This document shows, piece after piece, positions 16,269-25,657 of a stretch of DNA of 64,000 nucleotides. The notes under the pieces are model-generated. The model ran no database searches. It had not been told where the DNA came from and was given only the letters and a program-made list of their open reading frames with translations. Origin of the DNA: Shinella zoogloeoides (GTDB lineage Bacteria; Pseudomonadota; Alphaproteobacteria; Rhizobiales; Rhizobiaceae); contig NZ_QNUJ01000006.1 in NCBI RefSeq assembly GCF_003574625.1, positions 248,001 to 312,000 of the forward strand. The letters are read 5' to 3'. The number at the start of each line of letters is the position of its first letter. The stretch's first letter is position 1. Both the position numbers and the translations under genes were made by a program.

Positions 16269-17171
16269 TCAGGCTTCCACGGCGACGTTCGCGCGGCGGG
16301 GGCGCAGCAATTCCGGCACGAGCTCCACCGCCAGCATGGCGGCGAAGATGATGGCGCAGCCGGCATAGCCGGCAGGCGTGATCGTCTCGCCGAGCAGCAT
16401 CACACCGAAGGCGGCGGCGAACAGGGCCTCGCTGGAAAGGAAGATGGCGGCCTGCGGGGCGCTCGTGTAGCGCTGGGCAATGTTCTGGAAGATGAAGGCC
16501 ATGCCGCTGGAGAACAGGCCGGCATAGAGGATTTCCGGCAGAGCGCCCTTGATGGCGGCAAGGCTCACGGGCTCGAACAGGAAGCCCGCCGTGCAGCCGA
16601 GCACCGCGCAGACGGCGAACTGCACGAGCGAGAGCGCGAGCGGCCGGCCGGAGCGGCCCGCATGAACGCCGACGCAGATCATCTGCACCGACCAGAGCAC
16701 GGCGCACAGGATCGTCAGCATGTCGCCGGCCGTCAGCGCCGCGAGCGCGCCGCCCGAGAGAAGAAAGATGCCGAAGGAAGCCATGAGCGCGGCGGGCCAG
16801 ACGACCCAGTGCGGCCGGCGGCGCAGCGCCAGCACGGTGAGGATCGGCGTGAAGACGACATAGAGGCCGGTGAGGAAGCCGGAATTGGTGACGGTGGTGG
16901 TGAGGAGGCCGATCTGCTGCGCGGCGGCGGCGGCAAAGAGCGCGATGCCGGTCAGCACGAAGCCGGCAAGGTCGCGCCGGCGAAGGGGGCTTGCCGCGCG
17001 CGCCTTTTCCCACAGCGCGAAGGGCGCGGCGACGACGGTCGCAAGGACGAAGCGCAGGCCGATGAACCAGATCGGTCCCAGCGTCTCCATCGCCGTCGAC
17101 TGGGCGATGAAGCCCGCGCCCCAGATGGCGCCGGCCAGCAACAGGAGAAGGTTCGCCTGAATGCGCGTCAT
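16269..17171 (-). CDS. EamA/DMT superfamily transporter
   Basis: A 300-residue membrane protein with ten predicted helices and two EamA repeats (about 5-135 and 150-285). The first begins NLLLLLAGAIWGAGFIAQ. DMT/EamA members export amino acids or other metabolites, but the substrate cannot be predicted. The stop codon lies nine bases from the convergent histidine kinase stop. An AAGAGA ribosome-binding site precedes the ATG at 17171. Confidence 0.9.
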   Translation of the reverse strand: MTRIQANLLLLLAGAIWGAGFIAQSTAMETLGPIWFIGLRFVLATVVAAPFALWEKARAASPLRRRDLAGFVLTGIALFAAAAAQQIGLLTTTVTNSGFLTGLYVVFTPILTVLALRRRPHWVVWPAALMASFGIFLLSGGALAALTAGDMLTILCAVLWSVQMICVGVHAGRSGRPLALSLVQFAVCAVLGCTAGFLFEPVSLAAIKGALPEILYAGLFSSGMAFIFQNIAQRYTSAPQAAIFLSSEALFAAAFGVMLLGETITPAGYAGCAIIFAAMLAVELVPELLRPRRANVAVEA

Positions 17172-17271
17172 GTCTCTTGACCCTGTGATGGGAGATAGGC
17201 GGGCGTCAACGCGCCCGCGGCCCTGCTAGCAGGTGCCCGCCGTTCAGGCAAGGGCGGTCGAGGGCGCGGGG

Positions 17272-18441
17272 TCAGTCCGTGGTGGTGACGCGGGAAACGC
17301 GCAGGAGCGCGCCGTCGGCATCGTCCGTCAGCAGCAGGAGTGCGCCGTCCGGGTCGACGACGACGTCGCGGATGCGGCCATATTCGCCGGCGAGCATGCG
17401 TTCCTCGGCGACGATGGCGCCGCTGTCGTCTCGCTCGAGGCGGGCGACGAGCTGGTATTTCAGCGCGGCGACGATGAGGTTGCCATCCCATTCCGGGAAC
17501 ATTGCGCCGCGATAGACGGCGATGGCGCCCGGCGCGATGGACGGGTCCCAGTAGTAGAGCGGTTGTTCGTAGCCCGCGGCGGACGAGCCGAGGTCGAATT
17601 CCGCGCCCGAATAGTGCCGCCCGTAGGAGACGAGCGGCCAGCCGTAGTTGCGGCCGGGCTGCGGGTTGTTGATCTCGTCCCCGCCGCGCGCGCCGTGCTC
17701 GGCGGTGAGCAGGGTGCCGTCCTTCGGATCGATGGTCAGCCCCTGCGGGTTGCGGTGGCCCTTGGACCAGATTTCCGCAAGGCCATCGGAGCTGCCGCGG
17801 AAGGGATTGCCGGCAAAGGGACTGCCGTCGGGGTTGATGTGCAGGATGGAGCCGGCATGGTCGCGCGGATCCTGCGCGCGAGCGCCGTCGCCCCTGTCGC
17901 CGATGCCGAAGAACAGGCTGCCGTCCCTGGCGATGGCGATGCGTGAGCCGAAATGCTCGCCGCGCCCGGTGAGGCGGTTCATCAGGAAGATGCGGGTCGT
18001 GCCTTCGAGCTTCGTGCCGTCGTCCGAAAGCCGGGCCTTCGCGACGGCGGTGCCGATGCCGCCGTTGCCGCGGGCGCTGTAGGTGAGGAAGAGGGTGCGG
18101 CTCGTCGCGAAATCGGGCGCGAGCGCGATGTCGAGCAGGCCGCCCTGGCCGTTGGTCGCCACTTCCGGCACGCCGCTGATCGGCGCGGAAATATGGCCCT
18201 TGCGGATCAGGCGGAGCGTGCCGCCCTTTTCGGAGACGATATAGGCGCCATCGGGCAGCACTTCGACGGACCAAGGATGCTTGAGGCCCGTCGCCACGGT
18301 CTCGACGGCAAGCTCGGCCTTCTTGCTGGGGAAATTGCGGGTTTCTGCGGCGGAAGGGGCAGGGGAGAATGCAAGGGCGAGGAGGAATGCCGCGGCGGCG
18401 ACCGCCAAAGCGCTTTTCCGGTAGGTCTTTTCCTGTCGCAT
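17272..18441 (-). CDS. PQQ-dependent aldose sugar dehydrogenase (soluble YliI/Asd-like)
   Basis: A 389-residue exported six-bladed beta-propeller protein of the glucose/sorbosone dehydrogenase family. A signal peptide (about 1-32, LAVAAAAFLLALAFSPAPSAA) sends it to the periplasm. Family features include HPWSVEVLPDG, NGQGGLLDIALAPDF, GHRNPQGLTIDP and EHGARGGDEIN, the calcium/PQQ region. It oxidises aldose sugars using pyrroloquinoline quinone. No PQQ synthesis genes are in the window, so cofactor supply cannot be judged. It is followed on the same strand by the EamA gene after 100 bases. Confidence 0.9.
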   Translation of the reverse strand: MRQEKTYRKSALAVAAAAFLLALAFSPAPSAAETRNFPSKKAELAVETVATGLKHPWSVEVLPDGAYIVSEKGGTLRLIRKGHISAPISGVPEVATNGQGGLLDIALAPDFATSRTLFLTYSARGNGGIGTAVAKARLSDDGTKLEGTTRIFLMNRLTGRGEHFGSRIAIARDGSLFFGIGDRGDGARAQDPRDHAGSILHINPDGSPFAGNPFRGSSDGLAEIWSKGHRNPQGLTIDPKDGTLLTAEHGARGGDEINNPQPGRNYGWPLVSYGRHYSGAEFDLGSSAAGYEQPLYYWDPSIAPGAIAVYRGAMFPEWDGNLIVAALKYQLVARLERDDSGAIVAEERMLAGEYGRIRDVVVDPDGALLLLTDDADGALLRVSRVTTTD

Positions 18442-18537
18442 GCCCGTCTCCCATCCTTGTGCCGATAACTGGCCCAGACGCGGGCGGCTTTCAAGAGCGT
18501 TCGGGCCGGACGCGGCAGGAAGGCGCGAAAGCGCGCC

Positions 18538-18756
18538 TCACTTTTGCGTGGGGTCGACCTTTTGCGGGGAAACTGCGTCGGGCGCGGTCTTTTCGATGCT
18601 GGAAGTCTTGATCGTATCGACGGCGACGGCCGGGGGAGACATGAGGCCGACGACCATGACCACGCAGGCGGCCAGCGCCGTCATGGCGATGAGGAACATG
18701 GCGCGCGATTCCCGCACCTTTGGCGACCTGCCGATCTTGTCTTCGTCGAGAAACAT
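18538..18756 (-). CDS. Small membrane protein (72 aa), hypothetical
   Basis: The frame starts MFLDEDKIGRSPKVRESRAMF at 18756, preceded by the Shine-Dalgarno AGGGGA. The longer opening to 18849 adds residues with no support. A basic cytoplasmic N-terminus, one membrane segment (about 20-40, MFLIAMTALAACVVMVVGLM) and a Thr/Ser/Lys-rich tail of about 30 residues are seen. No family is recognised. It lies between the sugar dehydrogenase and the EAL gene on the same strand, separated from the latter by a terminator. Confidence 0.65.
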   Translation of the reverse strand: MFLDEDKIGRSPKVRESRAMFLIAMTALAACVVMVVGLMSPPAVAVDTIKTSSIEKTAPDAVSPQKVDPTQK

Positions 18757-18875
18757 CGTTTTCCCCTGTCTCGGTTTTTTCCCGTTGCAGTACGAAAAAG
18801 CCTGCGGAAATCGGCGCGACAAGGACCGAATTGCGGCAAGGCACGGCATTTATTGCGGCGAAAAGATGGCATGGT

Positions 18876-18905
18876 AAAAAAGGCGGATTTTCAGCATGTT
18901 CCGCC
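18876..18905 (-). terminator. Intrinsic terminator of the EAL-domain gene
   Basis: On the minus strand GGCGGA (complement of 18900-18905) pairs with TCCGCC (complement of 18882-18887) across a 12-base loop and is followed by six T residues (complement of 18876-18881). Confidence 0.75.
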
Positions 18906-18930
18906 GAATAGACGGCCGCTTCGCACCGTT

Positions 18931-19839
18931 CTAGACACCCCTCCTGCCGAACTGGCGCTGAGAGCGTTGAAGGCGGGTTTCCGCCGGGGCGTGGGTGCCT
19001 GCCGAGGGGGCTTGCGCAGGCATCCGCGAAGGCGCTTCCCCCGTCTCGGGAAAGGTCGCGTTGAAGCTCGTCGGGGCGATCTCCGGCCGGGCCAGCAGAT
19101 AGCCCTGCATCAGCGGCCCGCCCATCTCGCGGCAGAGCGCGATCATGTCCGGCTCCTCTATGCCGGCGACGATGGCGCGGATGCCCTTCTGGGCGAGCTG
19201 GCCGACGACGATGCGCAGCAGCGCGAGGCCCGCGGAGTTTTCCGCAAAGCCGTGCAGCCATGCCGTGTCGAAGGTCACGAATTGCGGGCGCAGGCGTTCG
19301 AGGCGGTCAAGGTCGCGATCCTCGCCGGCGTAGTCGTCGATGGCGATGGAAAAGCCGCTTTCATGCAGGCGTGCGGCAAACTCCGCTAGCTCGTCGGAAT
19401 CGTCCAGCGGGTGCTCGTGGATTTCGCAGGCGATGGCATCCGGCGCCATGCCGGCCTGATGGGCCGAGAGTCGCAGCCGCTCGACCTCCTGGCGCATTGC
19501 CTGGGACGCGCCGTAGAATCCGGTCTGGAAATTGACCAGGAGCGCGACGCCCTGCCGGCCGAGCGCGCCCGTACTGAGGATGTGCAGGCTGCGGCAAAGG
19601 CCATCCACCGCCGCGCACTCCTCTTCCGGCACCGTTCGGAAGAAATCCGTCGGGGCGATGGGCTCGCCCTTGATGCTGGCGCGGATCAGGCCCTTGAAGG
19701 CGGCGATCTGCAGGTGTCCGTCCTGATGCTCGCAGAAGATCGGCTGGAGGGCGGATTGCAGCAGGTAGGGACCATAGATCGCGCTGAAGGCGCCGTCCGG
19801 CTGGCGGACGAGATTGGAGAAGATGCTTCTTTCGCTCAT
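18931..19839 (-). CDS. EAL-domain protein, degenerate active site
   Basis: A 302-residue protein consisting mostly of an EAL domain (about 15-255) with a Pro/Ala-rich tail. EAL domains hydrolyse cyclic di-GMP, but key residues are altered: the EAL signature is KGL (AAFKGLIRAS), the DDFGxG loop reads IDDYAGEDRD, and the later catalytic Lys (VKID) appears as VTFD. QGYLLARP near the end is retained. The protein is therefore probably a c-di-GMP receptor or a protein-binding domain and not an active phosphodiesterase. ATG 19839 (MSERSIF) was chosen; ATG 19851 is possible. Confidence 0.82.
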   Translation of the reverse strand: MSERSIFSNLVRQPDGAFSAIYGPYLLQSALQPIFCEHQDGHLQIAAFKGLIRASIKGEPIAPTDFFRTVPEEECAAVDGLCRSLHILSTGALGRQGVALLVNFQTGFYGASQAMRQEVERLRLSAHQAGMAPDAIACEIHEHPLDDSDELAEFAARLHESGFSIAIDDYAGEDRDLDRLERLRPQFVTFDTAWLHGFAENSAGLALLRIVVGQLAQKGIRAIVAGIEEPDMIALCREMGGPLMQGYLLARPEIAPTSFNATFPETGEAPSRMPAQAPSAGTHAPAETRLQRSQRQFGRRGV

Positions 19840-21365
<1,526 letters not shown>

Positions 21366-21386
21366 CGCATTTCACTTCGTGAACGA

Positions 21387-21415
21387 GAAACCCGCCGGAG
21401 ACGGCGGGTTTTTTT
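21387..21415 (+). terminator. Intrinsic terminator of aatA
   Basis: AAACCCGCCG pairs with CGGCGGGTTT around a GAGA loop and is followed by a T-run to 21415. It sits between convergent genes. Confidence 0.9.
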
Positions 21416-21432
21416 GTTGCGCGGTGCGCCGC

Positions 21433-22527
21433 TCAAAGGCCGATCAAGGTCAGCATGACAAAGGTGGCGAAGAGGATGAAATGCGTCATCCCCTCGATGG
21501 CGTTCGTCTCGCCGTCGTTGAGGTTGATGGCGGCGGCGATCAGCGTGATCGTCGCCATGACGGTCTGCGTCGGCGACATGGCCATGATGAAGGGCTGGCC
21601 GGTATAGAGGGCGATGGCCTCCATGACGGGCACCGTGAGGATGACCGTCGAGAGCGAGGCGCCCATGGCGATGTTGACGACCGATTGCATGCGGTTGGCG
21701 AGCGCGGCGCGCAGCGCCGTCAGGATTTCCGGCGCGGCGGAGATCGCGGCGACCACCACGGCCATCAGCGCCGGCGGCGCGCCGGAACCCTTGAGCCCGG
21801 CGCCGAGCAGCACCGACATCACTTCCGCGAGCGCGCCGATCAGCACCACGCCGATGACGATGACGGCGATGGAGAGGCCGGCCGGCTCGTCTTCCTCCGG
21901 CTCCGTGCTCTTGTGGGCCTCCTTCCGCTCGGCGCGCGGATAGGCGTAGCTGAAGAAATAGGAATGCGCGCCGACCTGCATGCGCAGGAAGAGCGCATAA
22001 AGCGCGATCATCGCGCCGATGGTGAAGGCGGAATAGAGGTGCCAGCTTTCGCGCGGCACGAATTCCGGCACGACCATGGAGATGCCCATGGCGGTCAGGA
22101 TCATCACGCCGTAGGTCTTTCCCGAATCGTCGTTATAGGGCTGCTCGCCGTGGCGGATGCCGCCGAGGAGGGCGGCAAGGCCGAGGATGCCGTTGATGTC
22201 CAGCATCACCGCCGCATAGATCGTGTCGCGCACCAGCGTCGGCGAGGTCTCGCCCTGCATCATGATGGCGAGGATCACCACCTCCACCAGCACCGCCGAC
22301 AGGGTGAGAATCATCGTGCCATAGGGATCGCCGACCTTGGAGGCGAGGATTTCCGCGTGGTGGGCGATGCGGGTGGAAACGAGAACGATCGCGACGACGA
22401 GGGCGAAGGCGGCCGCCAGCACCGGCAGGCGGCCCATCTCCAGCAGGCTGTGTTCGCTCGCATAGGCGAGGATGGCGGCGGCAAGGCCGACGAACAGGAA
22501 GCGTTCCTTCAGCAGGCTGGATAGCAT
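21433..22527 (-). CDS. Calcium/proton (cation/H+) antiporter, CaCA/ChaA-type
   Basis: A 364-residue inner-membrane protein with about eleven helices in two halves, each with a CaCA alpha-repeat: residues near 65-95 (LTLSAVLVEVVILAIMMQ) and near 275-310 (AAISAAPEILTALRAALANR, then NIAMGASLSTVI). A charged cytoplasmic loop (ERKEAHKSTEPEEDEP) separates them. It exchanges Ca2+, and possibly Na+ or K+, for protons. The start MLSSLLKERFLF at 22527 was preferred over an 18-residue extension without membrane character. Monocistronic. Confidence 0.88.
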   Translation of the reverse strand: MLSSLLKERFLFVGLAAAILAYASEHSLLEMGRLPVLAAAFALVVAIVLVSTRIAHHAEILASKVGDPYGTMILTLSAVLVEVVILAIMMQGETSPTLVRDTIYAAVMLDINGILGLAALLGGIRHGEQPYNDDSGKTYGVMILTAMGISMVVPEFVPRESWHLYSAFTIGAMIALYALFLRMQVGAHSYFFSYAYPRAERKEAHKSTEPEEDEPAGLSIAVIVIGVVLIGALAEVMSVLLGAGLKGSGAPPALMAVVVAAISAAPEILTALRAALANRMQSVVNIAMGASLSTVILTVPVMEAIALYTGQPFIMAMSPTQTVMATITLIAAAINLNDGETNAIEGMTHFILFATFVMLTLIGL

Positions 22528-22581
22528 GGGCAGGCGGCTCCCTGTGGTTGCATCTTGCGTAGATGTAGCCGAGACCCGCAA

Positions 22582-22618
22582 AAAGGAAACGCCCGCGGGG
22601 AGAAAACCGCGGGCGTTT
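22582..22618 (-). terminator. Intrinsic terminator of the Old Yellow Enzyme gene
   Basis: A perfect 12-bp stem (AAACGCCCGCGG 22587-22598 with CCGCGGGCGTTT 22607-22618) is followed on the minus strand by CCTTTTT. It lies 30 bases past the stop at 22648. Confidence 0.85.
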
Positions 22619-22647
22619 CTGCATGGTTCTTTTAGGCGACGCCTTGA

Positions 22648-23769
22648 TCAGGCGACGTTTTCAAGGGCCGGGTAGTCCGTATAGCCCCTGGCGCCGCCGC
22701 CGTAGAACGTGTCCTTGTCCGGCGGGTTGAGCACCGTGTCGTTCTTCAGCCGCTCCACGAGGTCCGGGTTGGCGATGAAGAGCTTGCCGAAGGCGACGAG
22801 GTCGGCCCGGCCTTCCTCAACGGCGTCGATGGCCAGTTCCCGGTTGTAGCCGTTGTTGGCCATCCAGGCGGCCTTGCCGCCGGCCGCCTTGTAGGCCGTA
22901 TGCAGGGCTTCGTAGTCGAAGGGCCTGTCGCCCTGCTGGTGATCGCGCGGACCGCCGGTCGCGCCTTCGATAATGTGGATATAGGCGAGGTCGTGCTTCG
23001 CAAGGCCCTCGACGACATGGGTGAAGAGCGGCTGCGGTTCCGGGTCGAAGGCGTCGTTGGCGGGCGTCACCGGCGAGATGCGGATGGCGGTGCAGCCGGC
23101 GCCGATCTCGGCGACGATCGCGTCGACGACCTCGAAGAGGAAGCGGGCGCGGTTCTCGATGGAGCCGCCGTAGTCGTCCGTGCGCTTGTTGCTGCCGGAG
23201 CGCAGGAACTGGTCGATGAGATAGCCGTTGGCGGCATGGATCTCGATACCGTCGAAGCCGGCGTCGATCGCGGCGCGGGCCGCGTGGCGGTAATCCTCCA
23301 CGATGCCGGCAAGCTCGGTGCGGTCGAGGGCGCGGGGCTCGGAGGTCTCGGCGAAGGCGCCGCTGCCGTCGGCATTGATGAGATAGGTCTTGGATCTGGC
23401 GATGACGGCGGAGGGGGCCACCGGCTTGCCGCCGTTCGGCTGGAGGCTCTCATGCGAGACGCGGCCGACATGCCACATCTGCACGACGATCTTGCCGCCG
23501 GCCTTGTGTACGGCGTCCGTCACCTGCCGCCAGCCGGCGAGCGCTTCGGGCGTATAGAGGCCCGGCACGTCGGCATAGCCCTGGCCCTGCTGGGTGATGG
23601 GCGTGCCCTCGGTGATGATGAGGCCGGCGGAGGCGCGCTGCTCGTAATAGGTCGCGTTCAGCGTGTTCGGCACGGCGCCCGGCGAACGGTTGCGCGTCAG
23701 CGGCGCCATGACGATGCGGTTGGCGAGCTGGATATCGCCGATCCTGATGGGGTCGAAGAGCGAGGTCAT
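22648..23769 (-). CDS. Alkene reductase, Old Yellow Enzyme family (NemA-like)
   Basis: A 373-residue FMN-dependent TIM-barrel reductase of the OYE family, which reduces activated C=C bonds and often nitro-compounds such as N-ethylmaleimide or nitroglycerin. Motifs include NRIVMAPLTRNRS near residue 19, the substrate-binding HAANGYLIDQF near 178, and SGSNKRTDDYGGSIENR. The start MTSLFDPIRI at 23769 has an AAGGA ribosome-binding site; the 46-residue extension upstream overlaps the arsR 3' end. It lies 68 bases downstream of an ArsR-type repressor, a layout like nemR-nemA. Confidence 0.92.
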   Translation of the reverse strand: MTSLFDPIRIGDIQLANRIVMAPLTRNRSPGAVPNTLNATYYEQRASAGLIITEGTPITQQGQGYADVPGLYTPEALAGWRQVTDAVHKAGGKIVVQMWHVGRVSHESLQPNGGKPVAPSAVIARSKTYLINADGSGAFAETSEPRALDRTELAGIVEDYRHAARAAIDAGFDGIEIHAANGYLIDQFLRSGSNKRTDDYGGSIENRARFLFEVVDAIVAEIGAGCTAIRISPVTPANDAFDPEPQPLFTHVVEGLAKHDLAYIHIIEGATGGPRDHQQGDRPFDYEALHTAYKAAGGKAAWMANNGYNRELAIDAVEEGRADLVAFGKLFIANPDLVERLKNDTVLNPPDKDTFYGGGARGYTDYPALENVA

Positions 23770-23837
23770 GGAAGGATCCTTCTTCTGCTGGGAAAGGTGA
23801 CGTCGTCTGCGGCAAGGGCCGGCGGAAGCCGGACTGC

Positions 23838-24143
23838 TCAAAGGGCGCCGTTGATGTGGTGGAGAAAGGCCGCGATCTTTTCTTCGTCGCGTTTGAAGAA
23901 CACCCACTGGCCGACCTTGCGCGTCGTCACGAGGCCGGCGCGCTGGAGGGTGGCGAGATGGGCGGAAACGGTGGACTGCGAAAGATCGCAGCGCTTTTCG
24001 ATCTGGCCGGCGCAGACGCCGAATTCCAGCGGGTGCTCCTGGCCGGCGAAATGCTGCTGTGGCTCCTTCAGCCAGGCGAGGATCTCCATCCGCTTGGGAT
24101 GGGCGAGGGCCTTGAGGATTTCGTCGGTGTCGGGCGTGGTCAT
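23838..24143 (-). CDS. ArsR-family winged-helix repressor
   Basis: A 101-residue regulator beginning MTTPDTDEILKALAHPKRME. The recognition helix region is LSQSTVSAHLATLQRAGLV near residues 55-75. A Cys in FGVCAGQIEKRCDLS gives two thiols close together, which could sense electrophiles or metals. The upstream extension to 24260 overlaps the sRNA terminator region and was rejected. It precedes the OYE gene on the same strand and probably represses its own operon. Confidence 0.88.
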   Translation of the reverse strand: MTTPDTDEILKALAHPKRMEILAWLKEPQQHFAGQEHPLEFGVCAGQIEKRCDLSQSTVSAHLATLQRAGLVTTRKVGQWVFFKRDEEKIAAFLHHINGAL

Positions 24144-24222
24144 CTCTATCGTGATCCGGCGATGGTTATATCGTCTGATCTCGATATCGGGTTCGCCGTT
24201 CGGCGATACAAGAGGCGTCGGC

Positions 24223-24340
24223 AAAAAAAGAGGGCCACAAGCGAAGCTTGGGCCCTGCAAGTTTGAAGGTTAAAGAACCTCCAGAGGGGAACAGCCAGCG
24301 CGCGGTACTGGGAGGAGAAAGACCGCGGATGCGCCGGCTG
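24223..24340 (-). ncRNA. AbcR-type trans-acting sRNA, copy A (alpha-r15 family)
   Basis: A predicted minus-strand transcript of about 118 nt. It starts after a promoter at 24346-24374. The 5' hairpin (outer stem GAACAGCC/GGCTGTTC, inner stem CGCGGT/ACCGCG) displays a loop containing CCTCCCAGT, the CUCCCA anti-Shine-Dalgarno motif of AbcR RNAs. A second single-stranded region carries CUGGAGG. It ends in a terminator formed by AGGGCC...GGCCCT with a CAAGC-GAA-GCTTG apical stem and a seven-U tail (complement of 24223-24229). AbcR1/AbcR2 repress ABC-transporter mRNAs with Hfq in Agrobacterium and Sinorhizobium. Confidence 0.85.
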
Positions 24341-24345
24341 TTCTA

Positions 24346-24374
24346 GATATGGGGGAGGGGCCGGCATTCTTCAA
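24346..24374 (-). promoter_or_regulatory. Sigma-70 promoter of AbcR-type sRNA copy A
   Basis: On the minus strand TTGAAG (24374-24369) and CATATC (24351-24346) are separated by exactly 17 bases, placing the transcript start near 24340. Confidence 0.65.
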
Positions 24375-24434
24375 GAGAAGCGCGTGCCAAGTTTTCCGGG
24401 AAGGGTGGAAATTCCTTTCCGGTGAACGGAAGGC

Positions 24435-24555
24435 AAAAAAAGAGGGCCGCAAGATCAACTTGGGCCCTTTATAGTTTTGAAGGTAATAAAACCTCCAGAG
24501 GGGAACAGCTGGTGCGGTGGCACTGGGAGGAAAAAGCCACCAAAGTGCATCAGCT
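24435..24555 (-). ncRNA. AbcR-type trans-acting sRNA, copy B (alpha-r15 family)
   Basis: A second minus-strand transcript of about 121 nt, homologous to copy A in layout: a 5' hairpin (CAGCTG outer, GGTGGC/GCCACC inner) with CCTCCCAGT in the loop, the shared middle containing CTGGAGGTTTT, and a GGGCCC-type terminator with CAAG/CTTG apex and a seven-U tail (complement of 24435-24441). Sequence outside the loop, middle and terminator has diverged, with stem base pairs changed together, which supports a conserved RNA structure. It is nearest to the LysR gene; in Brucella the LysR protein VtlR activates abcR2. Confidence 0.85.
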
Positions 24556-24561
24556 GCGCGT

Positions 24562-24590
24562 CATATGCTGGTTTTTTGGGCATGCATCAA
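24562..24590 (-). promoter_or_regulatory. Sigma-70 promoter of AbcR-type sRNA copy B
   Basis: On the minus strand TTGATG (24590-24585) and CATATG (24567-24562) are separated by 17 bases, giving a start near 24555. The 50 bases upstream, next to the lsrB-like gene, include GCATGC palindromes that could bind a LysR-type activator. Confidence 0.65.
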
Positions 24591-24646
24591 TCCGTTAATG
24601 TGCATGCCAGCCATGCGCGGGGCGCAGGCCTTGCCGAAAGCCGTCC

Positions 24647-25543
24647 TCAGAAGTTCCAGTTGCGCGCCTTGGCGACGATGAAGTCGCGGAAAACCTTGAG
24701 CTTCGCCGCGTTCTTCATCTCGCTCGGATAGCAGAAATAGGTGTCGAACGAGGGAATGTCGGCGCTCACCGGCAGCTGGATCAGCCCGGGATCGCGCCCG
24801 ACGATATAGTCCGGCAGCATGGCGATGCCGATGCCGAGCAGGCAGGCGCGCTTGATCGAGGTCTGGCTGTTGATCTGCAGCACGGAGGGGCGGGGATTGT
24901 CGGAATCGCGCCCGGCGATCTCCAGCCAGTTGACGTCGAGCAGGTAGCTCGGTGCAGGCTCGCCGAAGGTGATGATCTTGTGGTTGTCGAGATCGTCGAT
25001 CGACTGCGGCTCGCCGTAGCGGTTGATGTAGGAGGGGGCGGCGTAGAGGTGCATGTGCACCGTGAACAGCCGGCGCTGGATGAGATCCGACTGCTGCGGC
25101 TCGCGCAGGCGGATGGCGCAGTCGGCATGGCGCATGTTCACGTCCAGCTCCTCGTTGTCGAGGATGAGCTGCACCTGCATGTCCGGATAAAGCGCGAGGA
25201 ATTCCTGCACCTTGTCCGTCAGCCAGCCCTGGCCGAGGCCGACGGTGGTGGTGATGCGCAGCTTGCCGCTCGGCTTCTCGGTGTTTTCCGTCAGCTGCAC
25301 GCGCACGCTTTCGAGCTTCATCAGCACGTCGTGGGCGGCGCGATAGAGAATCTCGCCCTGCTCGGTGAGGATCAGGCCGCGGGCATGGCGGTGGAAGAGC
25401 TTGATGCCGACATCCTGCTCCAGCGCACTCACCTGGCGGCTGATGGCCGATTGAGAAAGGTGCAGCTTGTCTGCGGCGTGCGTGAACGAGCCGGCCTCGG
25501 CCGCGGCGTGAAAAATCCGCAGCTTGTCCCAATCGAGCGGCAT
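24647..25543 (-). CDS. lsrB: LysR-family regulator, LsrB/VtlR-like
   Basis: A 298-residue LysR regulator with an N-terminal winged helix (about 5-62, FTHAADKLHLSQSAISRQVS) and a two-lobe substrate-binding domain. It contains Cys in MRHADCAIRLRE and in IKRACLLG, positions of interest because LsrB of S. meliloti is redox-sensitive. Position beside tandem AbcR sRNAs and trxB matches lsrB of S. meliloti and vtlR of Agrobacterium and Brucella, which supports the name. ATG 25543 (MPLDWDKLRIF), with GGGGGAT upstream, was preferred over ATG 25555, which lacks a Shine-Dalgarno. Confidence 0.85.
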   Translation of the reverse strand: MPLDWDKLRIFHAAAEAGSFTHAADKLHLSQSAISRQVSALEQDVGIKLFHRHARGLILTEQGEILYRAAHDVLMKLESVRVQLTENTEKPSGKLRITTTVGLGQGWLTDKVQEFLALYPDMQVQLILDNEELDVNMRHADCAIRLREPQQSDLIQRRLFTVHMHLYAAPSYINRYGEPQSIDDLDNHKIITFGEPAPSYLLDVNWLEIAGRDSDNPRPSVLQINSQTSIKRACLLGIGIAMLPDYIVGRDPGLIQLPVSADIPSFDTYFCYPSEMKNAAKLKVFRDFIVAKARNWNF

Positions 25544-25657
25544 TCTATCCCCCATATGTCTGTGCGGCGGGGAGCGCGTGCCTCCCGCCCGGTCGCTGAT
25601 ACTACTGTTCCCACGCGGGCGGTCGGATGCGAATCCGCCGCCCTTTGTTGGCGGCTT

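Noticed and set aside
24223-24555. Plus-strand RNA or small coding gene in the arsR-lsrB gap
   Set aside because: The A-runs lie 5' of the GGGCC stems on the plus strand, so terminators and promoters only make sense on the minus strand.
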